From contig JALNVI010000034.1 in assembly GCA_023231425.1 (NCBI GenBank), positions 1 to 29,755 on the forward strand: a stretch of 29,755 bases of DNA. The letters run 5' to 3'. A program made the translations under genes and the position numbers. Under the pieces are notes generated by a model. That model was not told the DNA's origin. It did no database searches and saw only the letters and a list, made by a program, of their open reading frames with translations. Below are positions 7,533-16,238 of this stretch, in pieces (the stretch's first letter is position 1; the number at the start of each line of letters is the position of its first letter). The DNA is from Desulforhopalus sp. (GTDB lineage Bacteria; Desulfobacterota; Desulfobulbia; Desulfobulbales; Desulfocapsaceae).

Positions 7533-8900
7533 ATGGGTACATTTAACAGAAATACAATCTATTGCATTCTCATTGCACTCACTCTGGCACCCCCCGCGTA
7601 TGCAGTAGCAGCAGTTACGGACGAGACACCAGTTGCCCCTGCGGTAAATGCCTCACCCATGGAGCAGGAAGACACATCTGCCAGTCTCCTGCCTGAAGAG
7701 GAGCTCTCTCCAGCAGAGACTCTGTTCGGCAGGGAAACCGGTTATCTTCATCCCTTCCTGCGAAGTGAAGAATCCTGGACAGACAACATTTTTTACTCGA
7801 ATGAGGATGAAGTAGGCAGCTGGCTTACCCACCTCGTGCCGGGTATGTGGCTCACCCTGCCACGTTCGAAGAACCTGCCGGTGTCAATAACCCCGGACAA
7901 CACCTCCCCCGCAGGCCTGCAGGCTCAGATCAACGATGAGCAGCTGGGTACGGAACGATACCAGGCCTTCATACTGGGGGATCTTGATTCCTCTATCTAC
8001 TCAGAAGATTCTAATCTCAACTCCACTGGTGGAGACGTCCAGGGGCTTTTCCGTTACAACATGCGCGGGGGGCTCTCGCTGCAGGGACTTGATGCCTATA
8101 AGGACTCCAATGACTCCTTCCGCGATACAAGCTCCTCCAACCGCTCTGTCCGCTATTATGATTCCAACCTTGCCATGGCCACTGCGGATTACCGAATCAG
8201 CGAGAAATTTCGTGTCAAGACAGACTACTCCAATTTCTCCCTTGATTACGATGACAGCAGCGATAGTGCTCTCAATCGAGATGATAATGCTATGGATCTT
8301 TACACCTACTTCATCTACAGCGTAAAAACCTCTCTTTTTCTTGAATATAAGTTTGTTGATGTCAACTATGATACAGCCTCAGAAAAAGACAGCAATCAAC
8401 ACTATTTTTACACAGGCATGGACTGGAAAAAGTCCGACAAAGTTAAACTTCACGCAAAAGCTGGCTATCAGAAACGAGAGTACGATGATTCTGTAACTTC
8501 GCTGGAGGATTGGGGCGGGCTGGCTTTTGACCTTGGAGCCGACTACCGGATGTCTTCCAAAACGACCTTTACTCTCGCGGGATACAGGAGGAGCGACGAA
8601 TCAGGCTCCACCGTCGCTCTTTACAAAACCGCCACCGGTATTCGCCTCGGCTACAACCAGGAACTTTCCCCTAAAATTACGGCCATGATCAACGGACTCT
8701 GGGAGAATGCTGATTATACAAACGATGACAACTCGGACCGTACGGATAATCGCTATCAGCTGGCACCCGCCCTTCAGTATTCCATTTATGACTGGATGAT
8801 GACGAAACTGACCTACTCATGGGATTATCGGACCTCTGATTCTGATATCTACGAGTACACAACAAATATGCTGATGCTCAGTTTGAACATCAGTATGTAA
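7533..8900 (+). CDS. Outer-membrane beta-barrel protein of exopolysaccharide cluster (BBP2-like)
   Basis: This 455-residue protein has a signal peptide (MGTFNRNTIYCILIALTL, cleavage likely after AYA) and a long series of alternating amphipathic strands rich in Tyr, Asp and Ser. Examples are LSLQGLDAYKDSND, FRVKTDYSNFSLDY and MMTKLTYSWDYRTS. This pattern fits the beta-barrel porin 2 family that often sits beside Wza/Wzc genes in deltaproteobacterial and exosortase-linked exopolysaccharide clusters. The chosen start at 7533 has AAGAG upstream and directly begins the signal peptide; an in-frame start at 7497 overlaps the terminator region. The Wza-type gene begins 14 bases later. A likely role is an outer-membrane channel or scaffold for polymer export; the family assignment rests on pattern and context. 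Confidence 0.78.
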   Translation: MGTFNRNTIYCILIALTLAPPAYAVAAVTDETPVAPAVNASPMEQEDTSASLLPEEELSPAETLFGRETGYLHPFLRSEESWTDNIFYSNEDEVGSWLTHLVPGMWLTLPRSKNLPVSITPDNTSPAGLQAQINDEQLGTERYQAFILGDLDSSIYSEDSNLNSTGGDVQGLFRYNMRGGLSLQGLDAYKDSNDSFRDTSSSNRSVRYYDSNLAMATADYRISEKFRVKTDYSNFSLDYDDSSDSALNRDDNAMDLYTYFIYSVKTSLFLEYKFVDVNYDTASEKDSNQHYFYTGMDWKKSDKVKLHAKAGYQKREYDDSVTSLEDWGGLAFDLGADYRMSSKTTFTLAGYRRSDESGSTVALYKTATGIRLGYNQELSPKITAMINGLWENADYTNDDNSDRTDNRYQLAPALQYSIYDWMMTKLTYSWDYRTSDSDIYEYTTNMLMLSLNISM

Positions 8901-8914
8901 GGAGCACAAAAACT

Positions 8915-9733
8915 GTGAAAGTATTTTTTTGCTCTATACGCACTGCAGGCAGCATATTACCTGCAGTGCTGCTTTGTCTGTTGCTGGCGGCGTCCCCGCT
9001 GCTGGCCGGGAATAATTATATTGTCGGCCCAGGAGATGTTCTTAATATCTCTGTGTACGACAATGACGAGATGACAACCACCGTACAGATTGCCCCGGAC
9101 GGAACCATTGTCATGCCTCTTCTCGGCCGGGTAACAGTGAAGAATCTCACAGTCTCTCAGGTGGGTGAAAACTTGACAGGCCTGCTCGCCAACGGTTACC
9201 TTGTCACCCCGCAGGTAAACGTTTTTATCAAAGAATTTCGCAGCAAGAAAGTCTTTGTTCTGGGACAGGTCCGCCAGCCTGGATTGATTGAACTGAGTGG
9301 CCCGATCACTCTTCTGGAGCTGATTTCCAAGGCTGGGGGAATTGGAGAGGATGCCGGTGATACAGCAACCATAAAACGTACACTGGAGGAGAAAAACCAG
9401 ATTATTCCCGTCAATCTCCACAATCTCATAAACGGCAAAGATTTCAGCCAGAACTATGCCATTCAGGACGGAGATACGGTCATGGTCTCCAAAGCGGCCA
9501 TGTGTTATGTCACCGGAGAAGTCACCAAACCCGGTTCCTACCCCTGTGGCAAACAATCCACGGTGTTACAAATGATCGCTCTTGCCAACGGCTTCAACGG
9601 CAAGGCCGCGAAAGGGAGTGTTCGCATTGTCCGCGAGGTAAATGGTAAGAAGAAAATCTACAAAAATGTTGACCTGAACAACACCGCTGTCGAGGACAAT
9701 GATGTAATCGTTGTTCCAGAGAGCTTTTTTTAA
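8915..9733 (+). CDS. Polysaccharide export protein, Wza/SLBB family
   Basis: This 272-residue protein starts with GTG after AAGGAG. It has a signal peptide ending near LLAG and then the polysaccharide-export domain (YIVGPGDVLNISVYDNDEMT, followed by PDGTIVMPLLG) at about residues 34-110. SLBB/beta-grasp segments follow (KKVFVLGQVRQPGLIEL near residue 110, then CYVTGEVTKPGSYP near residue 195). I see no lipobox cysteine at the cleavage point, unlike E. coli Wza. It should form the periplasmic/outer-membrane export conduit fed by the Wzc-type kinase encoded next. It is shorter than Wza, as is usual for non-enterobacterial forms lacking the C-terminal outer-membrane helix. Confidence 0.9.
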   Translation: MKVFFCSIRTAGSILPAVLLCLLLAASPLLAGNNYIVGPGDVLNISVYDNDEMTTTVQIAPDGTIVMPLLGRVTVKNLTVSQVGENLTGLLANGYLVTPQVNVFIKEFRSKKVFVLGQVRQPGLIELSGPITLLELISKAGGIGEDAGDTATIKRTLEEKNQIIPVNLHNLINGKDFSQNYAIQDGDTVMVSKAAMCYVTGEVTKPGSYPCGKQSTVLQMIALANGFNGKAAKGSVRIVREVNGKKKIYKNVDLNNTAVEDNDVIVVPESFF

Positions 9734-9852
9734 GGCATTTCAAAACACCTCCGAAACGGTCCGGTATTCCGCCAGAATGTCGTGATCCTTTCTTATCAGC
9801 CAATCCCGCAGAAAACCACGGGAACTCAGAGCAGCCTTCTGACAGGAAAAAT

Positions 9853-12114
9853 ATGCAACAGAACGAGACTTCACAGGAAACCAGCACTGAAGATGAAATC
9901 GATCTCCGCGACATGCTTAAGGTCATCCACAAGAGGAGAGGCCTTATCGCCATAATTTTCTTCATTGTCCTCCTGCTGGCGATCATTGCCAACTTTACGA
10001 TGACTCCCCAGTACACCGCCAGCTCCAACGTCCTGATTGAGAGAAACCAGGGAACCCAGGGGCTGGACGCCAGCCAGCCGTATGGCGGTGACCCTGATTT
10101 TTTGGAAACCCAGTCAGCAATTATCAAGAGTCTCAACGTTGCCCGCCGGATAGTGAATGACCTTGATCTCACGGGAAAGTATCACAAGTTCTTTTTCAAG
10201 AATGAGAGTACCCCCTCCTTTGTCGATAACCTGAAAAAGGGGCTGAGAAGCCAGATTAAAGCGATCACAGGTTTCATGGGGAGCCATGACAATCTTGATG
10301 CCAGCCAGCTCGTTCGGCTGTCCGCAGAGAGCGGCATCGCGACCTCTCTCTCGGAAGAAGACATTCTTGCGAACCAGTTAAGCCACGAGTTGCAGATTGC
10401 CCCAATCCGCAACACGAAGATTGTCACCATCAGCTATACCTTCAAAAACCCGCTGCTTGCAAAGATGATTACCGACGCGGCGGTAACAGCGTATAAAGAC
10501 GAGATGATGGAGATCAAACTCGCTGCCGCCAACTACTCCCTGAAATGGATGACAGACAAGGCGGAAGAGGAAAAGACAAAACTGGAGGACTCCGAGCGGA
10601 CTCTGCAGAAGTATATGAAAGCGAACGGACTTGTCAGGGTTGAGGAAAGCATAGCAGTTAACCCGCAGCGGATGGGTGAGTTTGTCCTGCAACTCTCCCG
10701 CGCCGAGGCGCAGCGCAAGGAAACAGAGGCAGTTCTCGCACAGATTAGAAAGGCAGGGGAAAACTCCGATCAACTTGAAAAGGTCCCGATCTTTGCCGAC
10801 AGTCTTGTATTGAAAGATATGCGTGTCAACATTTATAAGGCGAAGCAGAAACAGAAAGAACTCTCTAAAAAATATGGTTCCCGCCACCCACAGATGATAC
10901 AGGCAAAGGATGAGCTGGCAGTGCTCTACAATGAGCGTCAATTCGAGATTCAGCGAATTATCGATTCCACGAAGAATACATACTCCCTTGCAAAATCGCA
11001 GGAACAGGATATTCGTGATCTTCTGACCAGCGCGAAAAACGAGGCTATCAATTCCAGTGAAAAATATATCCAGTATACCAGTCTCAAGCGCAAGGTCGAG
11101 AGCAACCAGATGTTTTATGACACGCTACAGGAAAACATCAAGAAAACCGGCATCACCGATCAATCACAAGCAGTAAATATCTGGGTGGTAAAACAAGCGG
11201 AAGTTCCCAGTGCCCCATCTCAACCAAATACCAAAAAGCTCCTTGCACTTGGTACAGTTCTGGGCCTCGCCCTCGGATTCGGCATGGCTTTTGTTCTTGA
11301 ATTTCTCGATAACACGGTGAAAACTGAGAGCGAGCTGGAAAAGAAATATGGTCGCACCGTGCTCGGCACAGTGGAGATCGTCAATCAGAAAAAGCAACAT
11401 ATCGAAACTTTCCTGAAAGATCATCCCCTCTCCCCCTTTGCAGAAAGTTATCGCTTGATCTGCTCCGGCCTTCTGCTCTCCTCCGCAGAAACGCCTCCCA
11501 AAAAGATTCTCGTCACAAGTATGGATCAGGCAGAGGGAAAGACCACCACGGCAATCAACATTGCAAGGATATTGTCTCAGGACAATAAAAAAGTACTGCT
11601 GCTTGACTGTGATATGCGTAAACCAACCACCCATATCTGCATGGATATGGAGAATGAGAGCGGCTTGAGCGACTACCTCACCGGAAACACCGCTGAACTT
11701 AACGTGCAGAATGTTGATGGCGAAAATCTCCTTCTGGTTACCTCCGGCCCGAAACCTCCCAATCCTGCTGAGTTACTTGCCTCAGAAAAGATGAAACATC
11801 TGCTGGCTGAACTCGGTGAGAAATATGATTTTGTAATCCTCGACTCCCCGCCTGTTCAGGCCGTCAGTGACAGCCTTGCTCTTACCGCAAGAGTCGATGG
11901 AACCATCGTAGTCGTCCGGTACGGGAGAACCTCCTTTGACAGGCTCAACGTGGGAATGAAAAAAATGAAAGACATAAAAGCCCATATCCTCGGTTTTGTC
12001 CTCAATGCTTTCAAACAGGAAGAAGGCAGGTCTTACTACGCCAGCTACTCCAGCTATTACACTGATGATCCCGAAGGAAATAAGCCTGCTGATAAAAAGG
12101 AAAGCAAAGGCTGA
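9853..12114 (+). CDS. Polysaccharide co-polymerase / bacterial tyrosine autokinase (Wzc/ExoP-like)
   Basis: This 753-residue inner-membrane protein controls polymer length and export. A Wzz-type N-terminal region with a first membrane helix (IAIIFFIVLLLAIIANF) is followed by a long periplasmic coiled-coil stretch (about residues 200-430). Then come a proline-rich segment, a second helix (about residues 460-485) and the cytosolic BY-kinase domain. That domain has Walker A MDQAEGKTTTA (about 557-567), Walker A' LLLDCDMRKP (about 583-592) and Walker B FVILDSPP (about 660). A tyrosine-rich tail (SYYASYSSYY, near 727-738) is the expected autophosphorylation site. Co-polymerase and kinase are fused, as in proteobacterial Wzc. 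A 119-base gap separates it from the export gene. No low-molecular-weight tyrosine phosphatase partner is seen in the window. Confidence 0.93.
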   Translation: MQQNETSQETSTEDEIDLRDMLKVIHKRRGLIAIIFFIVLLLAIIANFTMTPQYTASSNVLIERNQGTQGLDASQPYGGDPDFLETQSAIIKSLNVARRIVNDLDLTGKYHKFFFKNESTPSFVDNLKKGLRSQIKAITGFMGSHDNLDASQLVRLSAESGIATSLSEEDILANQLSHELQIAPIRNTKIVTISYTFKNPLLAKMITDAAVTAYKDEMMEIKLAAANYSLKWMTDKAEEEKTKLEDSERTLQKYMKANGLVRVEESIAVNPQRMGEFVLQLSRAEAQRKETEAVLAQIRKAGENSDQLEKVPIFADSLVLKDMRVNIYKAKQKQKELSKKYGSRHPQMIQAKDELAVLYNERQFEIQRIIDSTKNTYSLAKSQEQDIRDLLTSAKNEAINSSEKYIQYTSLKRKVESNQMFYDTLQENIKKTGITDQSQAVNIWVVKQAEVPSAPSQPNTKKLLALGTVLGLALGFGMAFVLEFLDNTVKTESELEKKYGRTVLGTVEIVNQKKQHIETFLKDHPLSPFAESYRLICSGLLLSSAETPPKKILVTSMDQAEGKTTTAINIARILSQDNKKVLLLDCDMRKPTTHICMDMENESGLSDYLTGNTAELNVQNVDGENLLLVTSGPKPPNPAELLASEKMKHLLAELGEKYDFVILDSPPVQAVSDSLALTARVDGTIVVVRYGRTSFDRLNVGMKKMKDIKAHILGFVLNAFKQEEGRSYYASYSSYYTDDPEGNKPADKKESKG

Positions 12115-12131
12115 AAGGTTTCTGTGTGTCC

Positions 12132-12150
12132 GTAAACAAATTTTCTTTAC
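12132..12150. promoter_or_regulatory. 19-base dyad GTAAACAAATTTTCTTTAC
   Basis: The outer arms GTAAA/TTTAC and inner AAA/TTT are symmetric, making a near-perfect palindrome in the wzc-wzy gap. A one-base-shorter version lies in the glnB leader at 20738-20755. It could be a shared operator; the evidence is sequence similarity alone. Confidence 0.35.
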
Positions 12151-12166
12151 CACTGAACCCACAGCG

Positions 12167-12203
12167 TATACTGTCTCTCCCGTTAAAAAAGAGGGACAGT
12201 ATA
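12167..12203 (+). terminator. Strong hairpin between the Wzc-type and Wzy-type genes
   Basis: TATACTGTCTCTC pairs with GAGGGACAGTATA (12 of 13 positions) around an A-rich loop. No T-run follows; AGGGTCCC comes next instead. It is therefore not a classic terminator and may be an RNA-processing or attenuating structure. A second hairpin CTGGTTCT/AGAACCAG follows at 12220-12249. Confidence 0.5.
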
Positions 12204-12219
12204 AGGGTCCCTTGAATAA

Positions 12220-12249
12220 CTGGTTCTTCAATGTTTTCTGGAGAACCAG
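12220..12249 (+). other. Second intergenic hairpin CTGGTTCT/AGAACCAG
   Basis: An eight-base perfect stem with a 14-base loop lies 35 bases upstream of the ligase start. It directly follows a half copy of the palindromic element (AGGGTCCCTTGAATA, 12204-12218). Both hairpins lie in the 170-base leader of the ligase gene. Confidence 0.45.
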
Positions 12250-12284
12250 AGCCACAAGTCATCTGACGCAGCCCCTGGAACCTC

Positions 12285-14627
12285 ATGCAAGGCATCTCAA
12301 AAACACTGTACCTGCTTCCCCTTCTTTTTGCGCCTCTCGCCTTCGGAACTGTCGAATTCTGGTCTCTCTATCTTCTCGAAGTTCTCATCCTCATCGCGTT
12401 TTTTGCAACAACATTTTCATTGAAAAGGCATGGGGATTCCTGGTTGAAAGTTCCTGGAATTACCCCGCTTTTTTTTATTTTACTCTTTATGCTGGTGCAG
12501 ATCCTTCCGTTACCACCCGGGATCATCAAAGCCCTCTCTCCAGCTGCCTGGCAGGTGTATTCACCTCTTTTCAACGCTGGGTATGAGGGGTGGATTCCGC
12601 TCAGTATAAACCGGGATAAAACCCTTGAAGAATTTTTCCGCTATGCCTGCTACGCGCTCTTTTATGTTACAACCATTCAACAAATGCGCAGTGGCAACCG
12701 CATAAAATCAACGCTTCTGCTGATCGTTTATTTTGCCACCGGAATCGCTGTTCTCGCAATCGCCCAGCAATTCACCAGCCATGGAGACATCTACTGGTTT
12801 CGCCATGCCCCCAGTGGAAACCCCGGCGGGCCCTGGGTTAACATTAATCAATATGCCGCCTTCATTGAGGCAATATACCCGTTTGCCCTCGCGCTCTTTT
12901 TGATCTACCGTCCACGAGGGCTTCATTACACCTTCAGACAAAAGCTCGTCACCTTTTTCTCCTCACCGCGGACGAATCGCTATCTCATCCTCGGAACATG
13001 CGTCATCATTCTTTTCAGCTCTGTATGCGTAACTCTTTGCCGCGGCGGAATCCTTACCCTTATACTTTCTCTCCTCCTCTTCACTCTTCTTCTCGGCCAC
13101 TTGCGCAGAGAAGCATCACGGAAAGCGATCTTCGTTACCGCAGCCATGGCAATAATTGTCGTCGGATGGTTTGGCTGGGATCAGGTTCTGAATGAATTTG
13201 GCAAAACCATAAATGCAGAGGGCCAGATTTATGATAGCCGTTTTCTTATATGGCAGGATACATTCCAAATAATAAAGGACTACCCGTGGTTCGGCGCCGG
13301 ATTTAGTTCCTACATGGATCTGAATCCCTCTTACCGCAGTATCATCACCCCGGCCATGGTAGACCATGCCCACAATGAATATCTTGAGCTCCTTACGGAT
13401 GGAGGAATATTGACATTCATTTTTGCAGCCTGGTTTGTATTCACTGTTCTCACAGGAGGATGGAAATGGCTCAAAAAACGTCACGATACCTGCGCCCAGC
13501 TGCTCGGGATCGGCGCCATCACCGCTATCTGCGCCATGTTAATGCACTGCACAGTCGACTTTAATCTGCACAATGCCGCTAACGGCCTTTATTTCTTTTT
13601 CCTCTGCGGCCTGCTTGTTTCTATTACCCACGCGCGCTTCCACAAAGTTGAAGTCGCGTCACTGCTGGAGGAACGTGCCCATATTTCCAGCGGATTTACA
13701 CTGCTCTGCGCCCTCCTGCTGACCTGCACTCTTCTGTCAGTCCAAACGGGGAAACTCCTCGCCGCCAGCGAATATGCAAAAGTCCAAAATATCCCCATCA
13801 GCAGCTCTCTTACCACAGAGAAACAGGCAGAGGTGCGAACGGCACTGACCCGGGCCGCCAATCTTGCACCCTTTGAAAGCTTTTACCCTGGAGCCCTTGC
13901 GAATTTTGAGGGAGCTGCCGGCAATCATACCGCAGCAGGGAAGGCATGGTTGCAGGCGGTCACACTCCGTCCACTCGCCGGACATTACCTCATGCAATTC
14001 GCAGCGCAACTCCCGAAAGAGCAGAGTGACAAGGCCGTTGCCTTTATGCAGGAGGGCTATAAACGTGCCCTGAACAAAAATGCTCTCGTATTCGGATGGT
14101 GTGAATGGCTGTTGCGAGAAGGAAGGCGGGAAGAGGCAAAGCAGGTTCTGCATGATCACTTTAAAAACTCTCCCGCCCGTGTGGAACAAGGAGGACCACT
14201 CCTGATAAAATGGAAGTTCTCCAAGGCTGAAATGGAATACATTCTGCCCCCACGGGTAATTTCCTGGCTGCAATACGGAAAATTTCTCAAGGACTTCGGG
14301 CAAATTCAGGAATCCAGTTACTTTTATAACCGCTCAATGAGTTTCATCAAGGAAGAGAAGAATCCATCCCCCTCGTGGTTCCACACTCTGTATTCCTTCT
14401 TTAACAGCCAGCAACAACCCGAGAGTGCCATAGAAGTAATCCAGACGGGGATAAAAATATTTCCTGAACATTCCCAGTTTTACTACTGGCTGGGAGCTGA
14501 CGCAGAGAAAAAAGAGGATTTCAATGAAGCAGAGCGGCACTACTGCAGGGCGGCAATACTTGCCCCGAAAAACAAACAATTTGCTCAAAAAGTAAAGGCA
14601 ATGCAAGAAAAGGTGAGGAGACAGTAA
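12285..14627 (+). CDS. O-antigen ligase / polysaccharide polymerase (Wzy_C) with C-terminal TPR
   Basis: This 780-residue polytopic membrane protein has roughly a dozen hydrophobic helices over the first 480 residues. The large periplasmic loop contains the family hallmark DHAHNEYLELLTDGG near residue 360 and an upstream FGAGFSSYMDLNP segment, matching the O-antigen ligase/polymerase superfamily. After the last helix (about residues 455-480) comes a helical, TPR-like region to the C-terminus, best seen in AIEVIQTGIKIFPEHSQFY and FNEAERHYCRAAILAPKN. Such TPR-tailed Wzy_C proteins accompany Wza/Wzc-type exopolysaccharide modules. It should polymerise or transfer the glycan in the periplasm. The ribosome-binding site is weak (TGGAA), and the leader contains two hairpins. 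Confidence 0.88.
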   Translation: MQGISKTLYLLPLLFAPLAFGTVEFWSLYLLEVLILIAFFATTFSLKRHGDSWLKVPGITPLFFILLFMLVQILPLPPGIIKALSPAAWQVYSPLFNAGYEGWIPLSINRDKTLEEFFRYACYALFYVTTIQQMRSGNRIKSTLLLIVYFATGIAVLAIAQQFTSHGDIYWFRHAPSGNPGGPWVNINQYAAFIEAIYPFALALFLIYRPRGLHYTFRQKLVTFFSSPRTNRYLILGTCVIILFSSVCVTLCRGGILTLILSLLLFTLLLGHLRREASRKAIFVTAAMAIIVVGWFGWDQVLNEFGKTINAEGQIYDSRFLIWQDTFQIIKDYPWFGAGFSSYMDLNPSYRSIITPAMVDHAHNEYLELLTDGGILTFIFAAWFVFTVLTGGWKWLKKRHDTCAQLLGIGAITAICAMLMHCTVDFNLHNAANGLYFFFLCGLLVSITHARFHKVEVASLLEERAHISSGFTLLCALLLTCTLLSVQTGKLLAASEYAKVQNIPISSSLTTEKQAEVRTALTRAANLAPFESFYPGALANFEGAAGNHTAAGKAWLQAVTLRPLAGHYLMQFAAQLPKEQSDKAVAFMQEGYKRALNKNALVFGWCEWLLREGRREEAKQVLHDHFKNSPARVEQGGPLLIKWKFSKAEMEYILPPRVISWLQYGKFLKDFGQIQESSYFYNRSMSFIKEEKNPSPSWFHTLYSFFNSQQQPESAIEVIQTGIKIFPEHSQFYYWLGADAEKKEDFNEAERHYCRAAILAPKNKQFAQKVKAMQEKVRRQ

Positions 14628-14734
14628 TCGCGCACAGGGAAACGGTCATTGTACGCCAGACTGCCAGTTACAGGAACCATGAGAGAACACTCAGATACTG
14701 ATACATTCCCTGAAAATCAACCGGACAGACAATA

Positions 14735-15097
14735 ATGGCCAAGGAAAACAAAGACGCCTGCGATGTCCGCGTCATTCACGAAGATCGGGTAGAAAAAGCA
14801 CACAAATTCGATTTGAAGACAGAAGAGATGGGAACCCTCATGCCCATTTTCAAAGCCCTCTCCGATGCGAACCGTCTGCGCATTCTCCACGCCCTGCTGC
14901 ATCAGGAGATGTGCGTCTGTGACCTGGCAGCCTTCCTCGGCAGCAGTGAATCCGCAGTCAGCCATCAACTGCGCAACCTGCGCCAGACGGGACTGGTTGA
15001 AAATCGACGGGAAGGCACGGTTCTTTATTACACACTCACTTCAGGCAAACTGCGGGAACTGATCACCACCGCCTGCCACCAAATCCACCAGGATTGA
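14735..15097 (+). CDS. ArsR/SmtB-family metal-sensing repressor, CadC-like
   Basis: This 120-residue winged-helix repressor has MPIFKALSDANRLRIL as its N-terminal helix region, a recognition helix ESAVSHQLRNLR (about residues 72-83) and a beta-wing RREGTVLYYTL. The MCVCDLA motif (Cys58 and Cys60) is the alpha3 metal site of ArsR/CadC proteins. An N-terminal DACDVRVIHEDRVEK (Cys9) resembles the extra N-terminal cysteine of CadC, which completes a Cd/Pb/Zn thiolate site. The specific metal is inference. It stands alone: no P-type ATPase, efflux pump or arsenic gene lies beside it, so its target must be elsewhere or be itself. It follows the polysaccharide ligase by 107 bases. Confidence 0.9.
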   Translation: MAKENKDACDVRVIHEDRVEKAHKFDLKTEEMGTLMPIFKALSDANRLRILHALLHQEMCVCDLAAFLGSSESAVSHQLRNLRQTGLVENRREGTVLYYTLTSGKLRELITTACHQIHQD

Positions 15098-15463
15098 CAG
15101 GAGGGTACCCGGGAAAGGATATACTTGCATGCCCGGGTTTATCCATTATGGAGTGGATCAGAGAATTACCCAGCCCCTTCACTTTACCGTTGAATATCCG
15201 AAATTTGACACTACAGGACCGAAAACTCTGCCCCCGAAAAAACTCACCCGCCTGAGGAAAGTGCTGGATGGGATTTCGGCCCCGGCGGAGAAGGTGCTGC
15301 AGTTCTTCCCAGTGATAAGGGGAACCTTGAATAACCATCCTGGCCAACTCTGCCCTCTATTCTTTTTTCTCCCCTCACCCCAGATAACTGCCAGTTGCAG
15401 AAAGAGTGTGGGGGAATAAAAAAAGGCACCCACAGAGAATATTCTGTAAGTGCCTGAATTTAT
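15098..15463. other. Gene-free spacer between the ArsR gene and tRNA-Arg
   Basis: This 366-base spacer holds an ACCCGGG/CCCGGGT hairpin (15107-15138) followed by only three Ts, perhaps a weak terminator for the repressor gene. It also holds a half copy of the palindromic element (AGGGGAACCTTGAATAA, 15318-15334) and the tRNA terminator at its right end. The middle, 15145-15310, shows no gene or structure that I can support. Confidence 0.6.
15417..15455 (-). terminator. Rho-independent terminator of tRNA-Arg
   Basis: Read on the - strand, AGGCACTTACAGA pairs with TCTGTGGGTGCCT and is followed by a run of seven Ts. It begins 9 bases after the CCA end of the tRNA. Confidence 0.88.
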
Positions 15464-15540
15464 TGGTACGCCCAGCAGGATTCGAACCTGCGACCTACGG
15501 CTTAGAAGGCCGTTGCTCTATCCAGCTGAGCTATGGGCGC
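15464..15540 (-). tRNA. tRNA-Arg, anticodon UCU
   Basis: The 77-nucleotide cloverleaf runs from GCGCCCATAGCTCAG to the encoded CCA end. The acceptor GCGCCCA pairs with TGGGCGT, with a G-U at the first pair. The anticodon stem ACGGC/GCCGT encloses the loop CTTCTAA, giving anticodon TCT, and the T-arm contains GGTTCGAATCC. It is monocistronic, with its own promoter and terminator. Confidence 0.97.
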
Positions 15541-15553
15541 ACGAGTGAAAGCA

Positions 15554-15581
15554 ATAATACTCGAACTTTTACGAAAATCAA
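15554..15581 (-). promoter_or_regulatory. Sigma-70-type promoter of tRNA-Arg
   Basis: On the - strand, TTGATT (15576-15581) and TATTAT (15554-15559) are 16 bases apart. The -10 box lies 13 bases from the tRNA 5' end, as expected for a tRNA promoter. Confidence 0.6.
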
Positions 15582-15610
15582 CCTTATTCTGACCTGATAC
15601 CCTCAGGACC

Positions 15611-16108
15611 TTATCCCCTCTGCCTGCTGCGCAGCATATACCAGCAACTGATAAAGCTCTGACGGCAGACTTCATCGGTAATACTTGCAGCCCGGGCACA
15701 GAAAAAGTCCTGCTCTTCCTTTGAGGGCGGGACTCTATCCACCTTTGGAGGCCGGAGGGTGCGCTGGGGAATAAACGCCTTCCCCTTCCTCGGCAGCGCC
15801 ATGCGCACCTCACGAATACGCCCCACGGTAAGTGCACGATTCACCGCATCTTCAATCTCAAATTTTCGATATTGAAATTCGGTCATCCAAGAGGAGTTTT
15901 CCACCTCAAGCCAGAGAATATCCCGATCGATACGCACCGGAGCAGCGTGGTCGGCAATCTCCTTCTCCACCAGTTCGGGCCAGCGGGTGAAGATGGAATA
16001 GAGCTCCAGCTGCTTCTCCCAGCGATTAGCCTTGACAAGGGAAGCCATCACCTTTCCCACCTCATCCCCGTCCGGCTCAAATCTATTTTTTTTCTTCTCG
16101 CTGTTCAT
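15611..16108 (-). CDS. DUF721 (DciA-like) protein
   Basis: This 165-residue protein starts at the ATG at 16108. The N-terminal half (VMASLVKANRWEKQLELYSIF, with RWPELV and AAPVRI) and the following DILWLEVENSSWMTEFQ segment match the DUF721 domain. In many bacteria that domain belongs to DciA, the ancestral loader/partner of replicative helicase DnaB. A longer in-frame start at 16204 would overlap the glnA terminator and is rejected. The C-terminal third (about residues 115-165) is basic, with no recognised domain. DUF721 proteins of deltaproteobacteria are usually annotated only as domain proteins, so the DciA role is inferred from family. Confidence 0.75.
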   Translation of the reverse strand: MNSEKKKNRFEPDGDEVGKVMASLVKANRWEKQLELYSIFTRWPELVEKEIADHAAPVRIDRDILWLEVENSSWMTEFQYRKFEIEDAVNRALTVGRIREVRMALPRKGKAFIPQRTLRPPKVDRVPPSKEEQDFFCARAASITDEVCRQSFISCWYMLRSRQRG

Positions 16109-16162
16109 AGCATCCCTGGTATGGAGAATCTTCACCTCAGCAATACCATATTCCCTGCATAA

Positions 16163-16203
16163 TAAAAATGCCGAACCGACCCCTCGAAGGAGTCGATTCG
16201 GCA
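16163..16203 (-). terminator. Rho-independent terminator of glnA
   Basis: On the - strand, TGCCGAATCGACTCC pairs with GGGGTCGGTTCGGCA (one mismatched zone in the middle), with TTCGA at the loop and a T-run after. It lies about 36 bases after the glnA stop. Confidence 0.9.
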
Positions 16204-16238
16204 AAGATCAAACAAAAAGTCTGTAACCGTTCTAAAAA

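Noticed and set aside
15406..15597. Short + strand ORF containing LVRPAGFEPATYGLEG
   Set aside because: It is the antisense translation of tRNA-Arg, a well-known spurious protein in genome annotations.
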